Shown here: positions 42,550 through 51,427 of the stretch, one piece after another
Layout of the letters: every line of letters starts with the position of its first letter
How positions within the stretch are numbered: position 1 is the first letter of the stretch
Origin: Candidatus Krumholzibacteriota bacterium
GTDB lineage: Bacteria; Krumholzibacteriota; Krumholzibacteriia; Krumholzibacteriales; Krumholzibacteriaceae
DNA: 64,000 nt
NCBI GenBank assembly: GCA_016932415.1
Contig: JAFGCX010000027.1
Span: forward strand, 46,800-110,799
Direction: 5' to 3'
Position numbers and translations under genes: made by a program
The notes under the pieces: model-generated
What the model saw: only the letters and a program-made list of their open reading frames with translations
What the model was told of the DNA's origin: nothing
Databases searched by the model: none

Positions 42550-43477
42550 TCAGTGCCCGTACATGCTCCTCTACGGATTCTGATAAAGCGTCCAGATTAT
42601 AACCTCCTTCAAGAAAAGAAACGATCCTCCCTGCCGCGTGCTTTTCGGCCACTTCCATGATCAATTGAGTCATCTCTCGAAAAGCCCCACTCGTCAGATT
42701 GATGCCTGACAGAGGGTCGTCTCTGTGCGCGTCAAAACCCGCTGATATCAAAATGAATTCCGGGGCGAACCTGTCAAGAGCAGAAACAACCCTTTCGTTG
42801 AAAGCAGAAAGATAGATTGAATCATCTGTGGCGTATTCCATGGGTAGATTGAGATTGAATCCGACACCCTTACCCTTTCCCTTCATATCAGCATGGCCCG
42901 AACCGGGATAGTGAGGGTACTGGTGAAGGCTTATGTACATCACCCTGTCTTCTTCCAAGAATATATTTTCAGTCCCATTCCCATGATGAACGTCCCAATC
43001 AATAATTGCGACTCTCGATATTCCCCCTTCACGAATCAACCAGGAAGCAGTGATTGAAATATTATTAAAAATACAGAATCCCATTGCCCTGTTTCTCTCA
43101 GCGTGATGCCCGGGCGGTCTGCCAAGAGAAAAAGCATTTGATAATTCTCCATCAAGAACCATTTTCGCACCAAGCAGCCCCGCTCCTGCAGAATAAACCG
43201 CCGCCTGCACTGAATCTTTTGTCGTGATAGTATCTCCGGCATCAAGCATCAGGTATTTTTCCGGTTTCAAAGACAGGATCGATTCGACATATGCCCTGTC
43301 GTGGACAAATTCAATCGTTTTCCGGTCTGCCGGTATCGATTCTATGAATCTCACAGGACCGGGGAAATCGCTCTTTCTCAGTCTTTCTATCAGTGTCAGA
43401 TACCTCTGGGGACTTTCAACATGATTATATCCCTGAAGATGTCTTCCAAAAAGTTCATGGTATATTATACCTGTCAT
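42512..43477 (-). CDS. Histone deacetylase-family (AcuC-like) hydrolase
   Basis: The zinc-hydrolase motifs are complete: RPPGHHAE (tandem catalytic histidines), DWDVHHGNGT (metal ligands) and SAGFDAHRDDPL. Bacterial members deacylate small amines or proteins such as acetyl-CoA synthetase; the substrate here is unknown. It has 321 residues. The ATG at 43477 overlaps the pcm stop as ATGA. Confidence 0.92.
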   Translation of the reverse strand: MTGIIYHELFGRHLQGYNHVESPQRYLTLIERLRKSDFPGPVRFIESIPADRKTIEFVHDRAYVESILSLKPEKYLMLDAGDTITTKDSVQAAVYSAGAGLLGAKMVLDGELSNAFSLGRPPGHHAERNRAMGFCIFNNISITASWLIREGGISRVAIIDWDVHHGNGTENIFLEEDRVMYISLHQYPHYPGSGHADMKGKGKGVGFNLNLPMEYATDDSIYLSAFNERVVSALDRFAPEFILISAGFDAHRDDPLSGINLTSGAFREMTQLIMEVAEKHAAGRIVSFLEGGYNLDALSESVEEHVRALTRGTTDNQPGSR

Positions 43478-44133
43478 CGCCCCTTCTCCCGCGATCTGCC
43501 CGTCATCGGGACAAACCTCACATTTATAAGGTCTTCGACTGAAAACTCTTCTCCATATCTTGTTATCAGTTTTAACTGCTGGATTGTATTGCCTGCCGGC
43601 AGAATCATTCTCCCATTCTCATTCAACTGGGAAGCAATCTCCCATGGAATTTCGGCCGGCGCAGCCGTAATTATTATCGCGTCAAAGGGCGCCTTTTCCG
43701 GCCATCCAATCGCACCGTCTCCGCAACGGTGATAAATATTGGAATAACCAAGGATCTTTAGGTCGATCTCCGCTTTGACTGAAAGTTCTTCGATTATCTC
43801 TACAGTGTACACTTCCGCGGCAAGTTCAGCCAGAACAGCAGTCTGGTAACCGCTTCCAGTACCAATTTCCAGCACTTTCTCATTGCCGGTCAATTTAAGC
43901 TGTTCTGTCATATAGGCCACGATATATGGCTGGGAAATAGTCTGGTTATGGCCGATCGGCAGGGGGCTGTCATTGAATGCCGAATCGAGCGTCTCATTGA
44001 TTACGAGTTTTTCCCGTGGAACACGAAGCATCGCGTCTACAGTCCTCTTATCGCGCACTCCCCGCCTGACGATCTGCGAATAGACCATCTCTTTTCTCCG
44101 GGAATCATTATCATTCAGTTTCTTATGATTCAT
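43474..44133 (-). CDS. pcm: Protein-L-isoaspartate O-methyltransferase
   Basis: Pcm methylates isoaspartyl residues to start repair of aged proteins. SAM-binding EIGTGSGYQTAVLAEL is motif I, and QTISQPYIVAYM is the characteristic substrate-loop segment. It has 219 residues, the normal size. It is flanked by ATGA overlaps on both sides (AlaX and the HDAC-like gene), so the three are co-translated. Confidence 0.95.
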   Translation of the reverse strand: MNHKKLNDNDSRRKEMVYSQIVRRGVRDKRTVDAMLRVPREKLVINETLDSAFNDSPLPIGHNQTISQPYIVAYMTEQLKLTGNEKVLEIGTGSGYQTAVLAELAAEVYTVEIIEELSVKAEIDLKILGYSNIYHRCGDGAIGWPEKAPFDAIIITAAPAEIPWEIASQLNENGRMILPAGNTIQQLKLITRYGEEFSVEDLINVRFVPMTGRSREKGR

Positions 44134-45374
44134 ACAAGTCTGTCTTTTAGAATCTTGAACGCCATCTCCAATGCTTCCTCGACTTTTTCCCCGTCACCGC
44201 CTCCTCCTTGCGCGTAATCACGTCCCCCCCCACCCCTGGCGCCCATAACCTCAGCCGAAGCTTTCAATACCTCACCCAGATCTACATCGATTCCCGCTGA
44301 AGAAGTAAACAACAATCCCGGTTTCGGTTTTCTGTATCCAAAAAGGATCACAAGTCCGTTTTCCTCCCTGATCTTTGCTGCCAGTTCTTTTAACGCCACA
44401 GGGTCTATAGCGTCAAACACCTTTCTGATTATCCCATATTCACCGATACGATCGGCCGGCTTTTTCATTTCCACGGCCCTGAAGTGCGATAATTCGCGGG
44501 TCAAACCCGCGATTTCTTTTCTTAGTGATCTATGCTCGGTGGATAACCTGTCGATAGCATTTCCGATCTCCATCCAGTCTGTACTGAACTTTCTGGCTAT
44601 CGAATCTATTAGATCGTGTTTATTTACGTAGTCTGCAAGTGCTCTTAACCCACAGATGAAATAAACTCGATTCCCCGCTTTAATTTTTTCCGTACCAAGA
44701 ATCTTCAACAGGCCGATTTCGCCGGTGGACTTGACATGCGTACCGCAACATGTTGAATTGTCCACCCCTTTGATCTCAACGATCCTCACCATATCAGATT
44801 CATCTGACAACCTTGATCTGAGGGTTTCCTTCAAAGGCTGACCCTGCTGGTCTTCGATCAACTGTGAATATTCACTGAAGGTCAGTATTCTGCTCGACAG
44901 GGGAATATCCTCGATAATCAATTCATTTACGCGCTTTTCAACTTGTTTGAGAACCGCATCAGAGATCTCGCTGCCGTCAAGATCGATCGTGGAAGTCTTC
45001 TCGCCAAGATGGAACCCAACCGTCGAGGATCCGGTCATTTCCAGAAAAAGACGTGAAAGCAGATGTTGTCCTGAATGCTGTCGGGTGTGATCAATTCGCC
45101 TTTCCGATTCTATCCTGCCCTCTACGAAGTCCCCTTTATTCAATATCCCGTTGATTGTGTGACAGATCCCATATTCGTCTTCACTGACTTGAGTCACTTC
45201 AAGACCATCAAGTGTTCCTCTGTCATCCGGTTGTCCGCCAGAAAAGGGATAAAAATATGTCTTTTCGAGCCATACTCTTGTCTTTCCATTTTCCGCATCT
45301 TCCGTCCTGACAACCATGGTTGAAAAAACAAATCGATCAGGTTCCGATAAATATCCTCTTTCATTAATATCCAT
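44130..45374 (-). CDS. Alanyl-tRNA editing protein, AlaX-L type with DHHA1 domain
   Basis: This trans-editing enzyme deacylates Ser-tRNA(Ala). Zinc ligands are visible as HTRQHSGQH and as CCGTH near residue 195. The C-terminus is a DHHA1 domain with the glycine-rich GARGGGGRDYAQGGGG. This full form corresponds to the editing and C-Ala parts of AlaRS. The start ATG 45374 gives a family-like N-terminus with FYPFSGGQPDDRGTL. A TTG at 45416 overlapping the ChrA stop is an alternative. Confidence 0.92.
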   Translation of the reverse strand: MDINERGYLSEPDRFVFSTMVVRTEDAENGKTRVWLEKTYFYPFSGGQPDDRGTLDGLEVTQVSEDEYGICHTINGILNKGDFVEGRIESERRIDHTRQHSGQHLLSRLFLEMTGSSTVGFHLGEKTSTIDLDGSEISDAVLKQVEKRVNELIIEDIPLSSRILTFSEYSQLIEDQQGQPLKETLRSRLSDESDMVRIVEIKGVDNSTCCGTHVKSTGEIGLLKILGTEKIKAGNRVYFICGLRALADYVNKHDLIDSIARKFSTDWMEIGNAIDRLSTEHRSLRKEIAGLTRELSHFRAVEMKKPADRIGEYGIIRKVFDAIDPVALKELAAKIREENGLVILFGYRKPKPGLLFTSSAGIDVDLGEVLKASAEVMGARGGGGRDYAQGGGGDGEKVEEALEMAFKILKDRLV

Positions 45375-45412
45375 CAGAATCCGCCTTTTGCCAGGGTTCA
45401 ACATAGAGCAGA

Positions 45413-45937
45413 TCAACGATAAAAAAGAAATCCTATGACAGCAGCGCTGAGTATCGTGTATACAGGATGAATATTAAGATAAAATACTACTATGAACGCC
45501 AGAAGCGCGATAATAAATGTGTCCCAGTTAAATATCGATTTTGGACCAAGATGCGCCACTGTCACCATCAAAAGGGCTATTACTACCGGGCGTACGCCCC
45601 GGATGATCGCCTGAACTGAATGTAGATTCCTGTATTTGTAATATAACATTGACAGCAATATTATAAAAATGCTTGAAGGCAATAGCATGGCAATCAGAGC
45701 GGAGGCAGCGCCTATCGGCCCGGCTGTTTTCAACCCTATGCATAAAGCCATTTTTGTGGCTATCGGACCTGGCAACGTACTGGCCATCGCGTAAGCATCG
45801 ACAAACTCCTCCGCAGTCAACCACCCGTAATTAGTGACGACTTCTTTTTCAATGAGAGGTATAAGTGCCGGGCCACCACCATATCCAAATGTCCCTACTT
45901 TTAGAAATGATAAAAAAATCGACCAATATAGCCCCAT
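45413..45937 (-). CDS. Half-size chromate-transporter (ChrA/CHR) family protein
   Basis: This is a 174-residue membrane protein of about five to six spans with the CHR-family signatures FGYGGGPA and TLPGPIATKMA. Long ChrA proteins hold two such domains; short ones usually occur as adjacent pairs. No second copy is next to this one. Export of chromate or another oxyanion is the family role; the true substrate is unknown. The 106-base gap to cheB contains no gene. Confidence 0.9.
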   Translation of the reverse strand: MGLYWSIFLSFLKVGTFGYGGGPALIPLIEKEVVTNYGWLTAEEFVDAYAMASTLPGPIATKMALCIGLKTAGPIGAASALIAMLLPSSIFIILLSMLYYKYRNLHSVQAIIRGVRPVVIALLMVTVAHLGPKSIFNWDTFIIALLAFIVVFYLNIHPVYTILSAAVIGFLFYR

Positions 45938-46043
45938 ATATTTATCACATCCATCCGGTTAAAAGACATCATGATCCTATCGCATAAATAATATCCGAAG
46001 TTGGCAAAAGCTACAACCTGTATATTTTGTGGAAATTGATCTA

Positions 46044-47177
46044 TCAGATCATATGGTTGATTTTACCGGCCTGAGATAACCTTAATTGAGCTGAATAAAG
46101 AATAAATTCAGGGATGGTGTCAATATCGACGACATAATCCGCAGCTCCAAGTTTAAGCGCTGTACTTGCCATGCCGTAAACAAGAGATGACGTCCTGTCC
46201 TGGACCAGAGTTACTGCTCCGGCTTCCTTCATTTTCATCAATCCGTGAGCTCCATCTTGTCCCATACCGGAAAGAATTATCCCCACGGCATTGGATTGAA
46301 GAAATGTCGCTGCTGATTCCATAAGTACGTCAACAGACGGTCTTGCTCCTGAAACATTTGGAAATTCGTAATCCATGACTATTTTTATATTACTTCCGAT
46401 TTTTCTTAGCCGCATATGACACCCTCCGGGGGCGACATAAACGACTCCTGGCCTGGCAATTTCTTCATGAACTGCTTCCTTGACCAGAATTTGGCTTTTC
46501 CTGTTAAGGCTTTCTGTCAAATAGGAAGTGAAAAATTCGGGAATGTGTTGAACAATAAAAACAGGGTAGGGAAATTTTTCGGGCAATTTTGAAATCAACT
46601 TTGATAACGCTTTAGGTCCGCCAGCGGATGAACCAACGCATACAGCCGAAAACACGCTGTCGATCTCCTCGGGGAACACTACAGTTTTAATATCAACATT
46701 TTCATTATCGGATGATTTTTCAGGATTATACTTGATTTTCCTGTCATTGATCGATGCAGTTCCATTTTCTTTCTCATTCCTGGCCTCATAAGCGGCCTTT
46801 ATCAGGGCTACCAGCTCATCCCGCATCTTTATCATATCATCTTTCTTGCCGCTGGCTGGCTTTGGAATGAACCCAAAGGCTCCTTCTTCGAGGGCTTCCA
46901 TGGAAATATGCGCCCCCGGTTGCGTATAGGAGCTTATCATTATTATGGGAGTATCCGAGAAGGTCCGTATCTTTTTAAGTGTCTGGAGTCCGTCAAGAAC
47001 CGGCATCTTAAGATCCAGCGTGATTACATCGGGAGCATACATTTTCATCATCTGGATCGCTTCCTCACCATTCTTCGCTTTATAGACTTTGCCGATCTCC
47101 CGCACGGAAGATAGTAATCTGGATAGAATCTCCAGCACATGGTTTGAATCGTCAGCGCATAATATATTAATACTCAA
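46044..47177 (-). CDS. cheB: Chemotaxis protein-glutamate methylesterase/glutamine deamidase
   Basis: An N-terminal receiver domain has Asp9/Asp10 and the phosphoacceptor Asp55 (LDLKMPVLDG). A linker leads to the methylesterase domain with catalytic Ser in GSSAGGPKA, His in VQHIPE and Asp in GMGQDG. CheB removes methyl groups from chemoreceptors for adaptation. The start is TTG 47177 with GGAGGAA upstream. It is the last che gene, 31 bases after cheD. Confidence 0.96.
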   Translation of the reverse strand: MSINILCADDSNHVLEILSRLLSSVREIGKVYKAKNGEEAIQMMKMYAPDVITLDLKMPVLDGLQTLKKIRTFSDTPIIMISSYTQPGAHISMEALEEGAFGFIPKPASGKKDDMIKMRDELVALIKAAYEARNEKENGTASINDRKIKYNPEKSSDNENVDIKTVVFPEEIDSVFSAVCVGSSAGGPKALSKLISKLPEKFPYPVFIVQHIPEFFTSYLTESLNRKSQILVKEAVHEEIARPGVVYVAPGGCHMRLRKIGSNIKIVMDYEFPNVSGARPSVDVLMESAATFLQSNAVGIILSGMGQDGAHGLMKMKEAGAVTLVQDRTSSLVYGMASTALKLGAADYVVDIDTIPEFILYSAQLRLSQAGKINHMI

Positions 47178-47208
47178 AATTCCTCCGGCTCATAAATAAT
47201 CGCCGTTA

Positions 47209-47703
47209 TCAGATAACAATTATCCTTCTGTTGATAAGATCCTTTGTCCCGAGATTGATAATGACGTCCCCTGACTCCAGATCGAAAAGAACATTTCTCT
47301 CAATCTGCCCCCCCGTATGCATGCCTTCTATATTGATATTTTCCTCAACCAACAAAGATACGACATTCAACAATATCGATTCATTTTTTCTTTTTAGTTT
47401 AGAATTGAGTCCGCTATATCCGATATTACCTCCGACGATCTTGGCTACGATTGACTGTTTTCTCCCAGAGTCGTTGTTCAACCTGGACAAAAGAGATCTG
47501 GTCGCGTTTACCGCGAATCTATCATCGCTTCCTTCACCGTAATAGAGGATATGAGCCATGCCGCCGATCTTATCGATACTGTTATAAAGATTCAGAGCGA
47601 TACAAGCGCCCAGAACAGTCGAAAGTTTCTCCGGTGATTGACCGAATCCGATCTGTCCCGTTGGGATATATACCGTCTGATTATTTGAATCACAATAAAT
47701 CAT
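47209..47703 (-). CDS. cheD: Chemoreceptor glutamine deamidase
   Basis: Catalytic Cys in LGACIALNLYN and His in GGMAHILYYG match CheD, which deamidates receptor glutamines and interacts with CheC or CheY-P. GGNIGYSGLN and a C-terminal beta segment are also typical. The length of 164 residues is normal. ATG 47703 lies seven bases after cheA. Confidence 0.94.
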   Translation of the reverse strand: MIYCDSNNQTVYIPTGQIGFGQSPEKLSTVLGACIALNLYNSIDKIGGMAHILYYGEGSDDRFAVNATRSLLSRLNNDSGRKQSIVAKIVGGNIGYSGLNSKLKRKNESILLNVVSLLVEENINIEGMHTGGQIERNVLFDLESGDVIINLGTKDLINRRIIVI

Positions 47704-47710
47704 ATCTTTC

Positions 47711-49924
47711 CTATCCTGATCCGACGCTTGCTTTCACTCTATGAACGTCCATACTCTGCGTCTTAACAGTGTGTTTTCTCAATAATACCGGGATATCAAT
47801 GATCAACACGACTGTTCCATCCCCCATTATAGATGCTCCGGCGATTCCACCTATATCCAGAAATACTCCATTAAGGTTTTTAATGACTATTTCCCGTTCC
47901 CCCACGAGATCATCGACAATTACTCCCACTATTTTGTCAAGGTAGTTCAAGATAACGACATAGAATTCGTTCCCAGGGTCATCCCTCTTTATTTCCAGCA
48001 GATTGCCAAGAGTATAGATCGGTAGGACCTTATCATTGTGACGAAACAACATTTCTCCACAATCATTTAAATTGACCATATGACGTTTTACGAAGATGAT
48101 TTCCGACACATTTGCAATCGGTATCGCGTAAATATTCTCTTCACTCTTTACAAGCAATCCCTGGATGATAGCCAGAGTGATCGGCAATCTTAATATTACA
48201 GCCGTCCCCTTACCCTCTTCGGACTCGACCTGGATAGACCCTTTCAGTTTTTCTATCTCTTTTTTAACGACATCCATTCCGACTCCACGCCCCGATCGGT
48301 CAGTGACATCTTCCATAGTAGAAAAACCAGGCAGGAATATGTACGTCATCAGATCGTGATCGCTCAACGCTTTGTCATTTTTCTGCCCTGGCGACTTACG
48401 ATCCTGAATTTTTCTGCGTATTTTCTCCTTTTCTATTCCCCTACCATCATCTTTGATCTTAATGACTATCTGATTGTATTCCTGATACGCTTCAAGCAAT
48501 AGCTGACCGTTTTCAGGTTTACCCAGCCTAATCCTTTCTTCCGGCAGTTCGATTCCATGATCGATCGCGTTCCTGACGACATGCATTATTGCTTCCCGGA
48601 TCCCATCTACAAGCTTCTTGTCAAGTTCAGTGCTTTCACCACGAATAGTACACTTAACCTGTTTGCCAGTTTCCCTGCTGATTTCGCGAACAACAAGCGG
48701 GACGCTATGAAATATCGCGCCGACAGGTACAAGCCTGCTATTCATTATTCCTTCCTGTATCTCGCTTACTATTCGGCTCTGCTCTTGAATGCTTTCATAC
48801 AGATCATTGATTTCCCTGTTCGATTTGAATCTGTCCCTGATACCTCTTATAAGATCATTATTTCTTGTTCTGTTCGTCACTAGCTCGCCCGCAAGATTCA
48901 TCAGTTGATCGAGTTTTTGAATATCGACCCTGATCACTTCACGTCTCGCGTTGAGTTCATCTTTAAATTTATTATTTCGCGACAATTCCGCCCTGCTATT
49001 CTCCAATTCAACTTCGGCGGCTTTGGCATCATCTGGTACAGCATTCTTAATCTCACTGTCTGACATGATCTCCAGGTTTTCACTTCGACACTGAAGTTTT
49101 TCAATTTTTTTCAGTTCACTTATTTTTATTTTGTCAAGTTCGAGCAGATCGACGATTTCATTCTCATTCAGTGAAGTCTCAAAAAGAAAATCGATTGTTC
49201 CGTTGAATTCTTCCTCGAGATATTCAATCGGCGGTACGGTGACCAACAGGTTCGTTTTATTATCGAGTTCCCTTATTACAAACATCGCTCTGGCAACAGG
49301 CATCGATGTTTCAAGCTCAAAATCAAGCTTTAGATAAAAGATGCCGCCTTTTGCGTTATTGTTATTGATTTCCTTGATCTCTTCGTCAGACAGCAAACTG
49401 ACCAACGTGCTGCAGGATATATTGCCAGTTCCAAGCAACTTTTGATTTTTTCTTGAAACAACGACATTATCATCAGTTAAGGCGGAGTCCGTCTTAATTG
49501 ATACTTTCATCTCTTCAGATGGTTCATTCTGACCTGATTCAATCGCCGCTATCTTTCCAAGCATTGAAGAAATATCACGGCCGTTGTCAGTCGCATTTTT
49601 CTGAATATCTTCAAGAAGGTTTTTAATCAAACCAAAACTGTCAAAAATCACGTTGATGATATCTTCGGTAAACTCATATCTGTTACTCCTGACGGAATCG
49701 AGGATATTTTCGACAGCATGGGCCAACCCTGCCAGAACCTTAAAACCCATAAAGGACGAAGATCCTTTCAGGGTGTGTATAGACCTGAATAAATTGTTGA
49801 TCAATTCGACATTTCCGGGATACTCTTCCAGTTCAATGAAAATATTTTCCATCTGCTGAACGAGGTCTTCGGCGTCAGTCAAAAATGTGACAACAAACTT
49901 GCTTTGTGATAAAGTCAAGGTCAT
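47711..49924 (-). CDS. cheA: Chemotaxis histidine kinase
   Basis: Domain order by approximate residue: P1 phosphotransfer 1-110 with the phosphorylated His50 in IHTLKGSS; a P2-like response-regulator-binding region 165-280; P3 dimerisation about 330-400; P4 ATPase with HVVRNAIDHG, DDGRGIE and RSGRGVGMDVV; P5 CheW-like about 590-737. It phosphorylates CheY and CheB in response to receptors. No cheY and no receptor gene is in the window. It overlaps cheR as ATGA. Confidence 0.96.
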   Translation of the reverse strand: MTLTLSQSKFVVTFLTDAEDLVQQMENIFIELEEYPGNVELINNLFRSIHTLKGSSSFMGFKVLAGLAHAVENILDSVRSNRYEFTEDIINVIFDSFGLIKNLLEDIQKNATDNGRDISSMLGKIAAIESGQNEPSEEMKVSIKTDSALTDDNVVVSRKNQKLLGTGNISCSTLVSLLSDEEIKEINNNNAKGGIFYLKLDFELETSMPVARAMFVIRELDNKTNLLVTVPPIEYLEEEFNGTIDFLFETSLNENEIVDLLELDKIKISELKKIEKLQCRSENLEIMSDSEIKNAVPDDAKAAEVELENSRAELSRNNKFKDELNARREVIRVDIQKLDQLMNLAGELVTNRTRNNDLIRGIRDRFKSNREINDLYESIQEQSRIVSEIQEGIMNSRLVPVGAIFHSVPLVVREISRETGKQVKCTIRGESTELDKKLVDGIREAIMHVVRNAIDHGIELPEERIRLGKPENGQLLLEAYQEYNQIVIKIKDDGRGIEKEKIRRKIQDRKSPGQKNDKALSDHDLMTYIFLPGFSTMEDVTDRSGRGVGMDVVKKEIEKLKGSIQVESEEGKGTAVILRLPITLAIIQGLLVKSEENIYAIPIANVSEIIFVKRHMVNLNDCGEMLFRHNDKVLPIYTLGNLLEIKRDDPGNEFYVVILNYLDKIVGVIVDDLVGEREIVIKNLNGVFLDIGGIAGASIMGDGTVVLIIDIPVLLRKHTVKTQSMDVHRVKASVGSG

Positions 49925-50766
49925 ACCTTTCTCAAAATACTGTTTCCAAGTTGGACCAATCCGTGTTTCTTTGGATCGATCATCTCTGAATGCCCGAGAA
50001 ACAGGTATCCGCCTTTACGCAGACTATGGGAAATACGATTGAGGACATACTCCCTCTTTTTCTCGCCGAAGTATATTATTGTGTTTCTGCAAAATATCAG
50101 GTCAGCATTTTTATATGGATTCCAATTTTCTGAAATCAGATTAAACTGGGAGAATTCAACGAGATTTATTATCTTTGGTGACAGCCGGAACCCACCGTTT
50201 TCCTTGAAAAAATAGTTATCGATATAGCGACCCGGTATTTCCTTAAGATCATATTCTTCATAGTACCCGGCTTTTGCTTTATTGATATTTTTCTCCGAAA
50301 TATCAGCAGCCGACAGTTTTACAAAAAATCTGTCCTCAACCGACAATTTTTCCGCGATGACCATAGCCGCCGAATAGATCTCCTGGCCATATGATGATCC
50401 CAAAGAGATGATCTTTACATAATGTCCTTTGTCGATCCGTTCGCTGACAAACTCGGGGACTATCTTATTCCCAAGCATGTCATATTGAATCTGGTATCTG
50501 AAAAACGAGCTTTCCGAGGTGACGATCTCCTCAAACAGCTTTCTTTTCTCGAAGAAACGCTGATCGCTTGTTTCGAGAAATCTTCTATATTCGTTTATAG
50601 AATCTATTCCAAGTCTTTCGACCCTTTTTATGAGCCTGTTGGTCATAAAGATGTGTTTGTTATCATGGATTCTTATCCCGACCTCTGATTCAATGAATCT
50701 GCGAAACCAGTTGAAATCATCGCTGCTTAAATAATTATTTATCTTTGATTTTTGCACCTTGAACAC
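49921..50766 (-). CDS. cheR: Chemoreceptor glutamate O-methyltransferase
   Basis: The N-terminal helical CheR domain (FNWFRRFIESEVGIRI) is followed by a SAM methyltransferase domain with SLGSSYGQEIYSAAM, a variant of the usual SxGCSxGEEPYS. LIFCRNTIIYF is a near-invariant CheR segment. The length is 281 residues. The start is GTG 50766, overlapping the cheW stop by one base. Confidence 0.95.
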   Translation of the reverse strand: MFKVQKSKINNYLSSDDFNWFRRFIESEVGIRIHDNKHIFMTNRLIKRVERLGIDSINEYRRFLETSDQRFFEKRKLFEEIVTSESSFFRYQIQYDMLGNKIVPEFVSERIDKGHYVKIISLGSSYGQEIYSAAMVIAEKLSVEDRFFVKLSAADISEKNINKAKAGYYEEYDLKEIPGRYIDNYFFKENGGFRLSPKIINLVEFSQFNLISENWNPYKNADLIFCRNTIIYFGEKKREYVLNRISHSLRKGGYLFLGHSEMIDPKKHGLVQLGNSILRKV

Positions 50767-51269
50767 TACCCCTCGATAATTTCTTTCTCCAGTTTGTGGT
50801 GATCGATCTTGCTCTTGAATTCCTCATCAAAGATCTTTCCTATATCGAGGATGAAAATCAGTTTATCTTTCAGCCTGCCAATTCCACTTATGAATTTGTT
50901 CCTTTTCGTCACCGCGGTTTCAGGTGTGTCTGATATCATATTGAATGGTATCTCAATGACATGATGAACAGAATCGACAAGCAACCCAAGCAATGATTCC
51001 TCATGTTCAACTACAATCACGCGGCTTTTTGTGGTCATTGCCATGTCTGGCAAGCCAAGTCTTTTACGCAGATCCATAACGGGGATGACATTTCCCATGA
51101 TGTTTATGACACCAAGGATGTATTCGGGAGATCCTGGTACATCAGTGATCTCCTGTACCCGGTTTACCTCCTGGATGGACGAGATATCCTGCCCGTACCA
51201 TTCTTCACCAAGTTTGAAATTGACGCACATCAATATTGATTTTTTCTCGGTATTTTCATCGTTCATCAT
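50766..51269 (-). CDS. cheW: Chemotaxis coupling protein
   Basis: CheW links receptors to CheA. The CheW fold is visible, with DISSIQEVNRVQEITDVP, GVINIMGNVIPVMDLRKRL and FISGIGRLKDKLIFILDI. The start ATG 51269 is set by GAGGTG seven bases upstream; the 13 residues upstream are unsupported. First gene of the che operon. The interval 51270-51427 has no clear sigma-70 promoter. Confidence 0.95.
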   Translation of the reverse strand: MMNDENTEKKSILMCVNFKLGEEWYGQDISSIQEVNRVQEITDVPGSPEYILGVINIMGNVIPVMDLRKRLGLPDMAMTTKSRVIVVEHEESLLGLLVDSVHHVIEIPFNMISDTPETAVTKRNKFISGIGRLKDKLIFILDIGKIFDEEFKSKIDHHKLEKEIIEG

Positions 51270-51427
51270 TATTAAGCACCTCACAAATGGATATTTCCGG
51301 CTACACAATCTCTTCGTCTTTATTTAGCCAGAACTTTAGCCAGTTAAATGGCGGGCAGGAGGAAAAAACAGGATATTTAAGCGAAAAAGATGTTACTCGT
51401 TGTAATAACAGAAGATAAGTACGGTTT

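Noticed and set aside
51311..51338. A sigma-28-like promoter for the che operon (TAAAGTTC-N12-GACGAAGA on the minus strand)
   Set aside because: The -35 part is good, but the -10 part matches only about five of eight positions and the spacer is one base too long.
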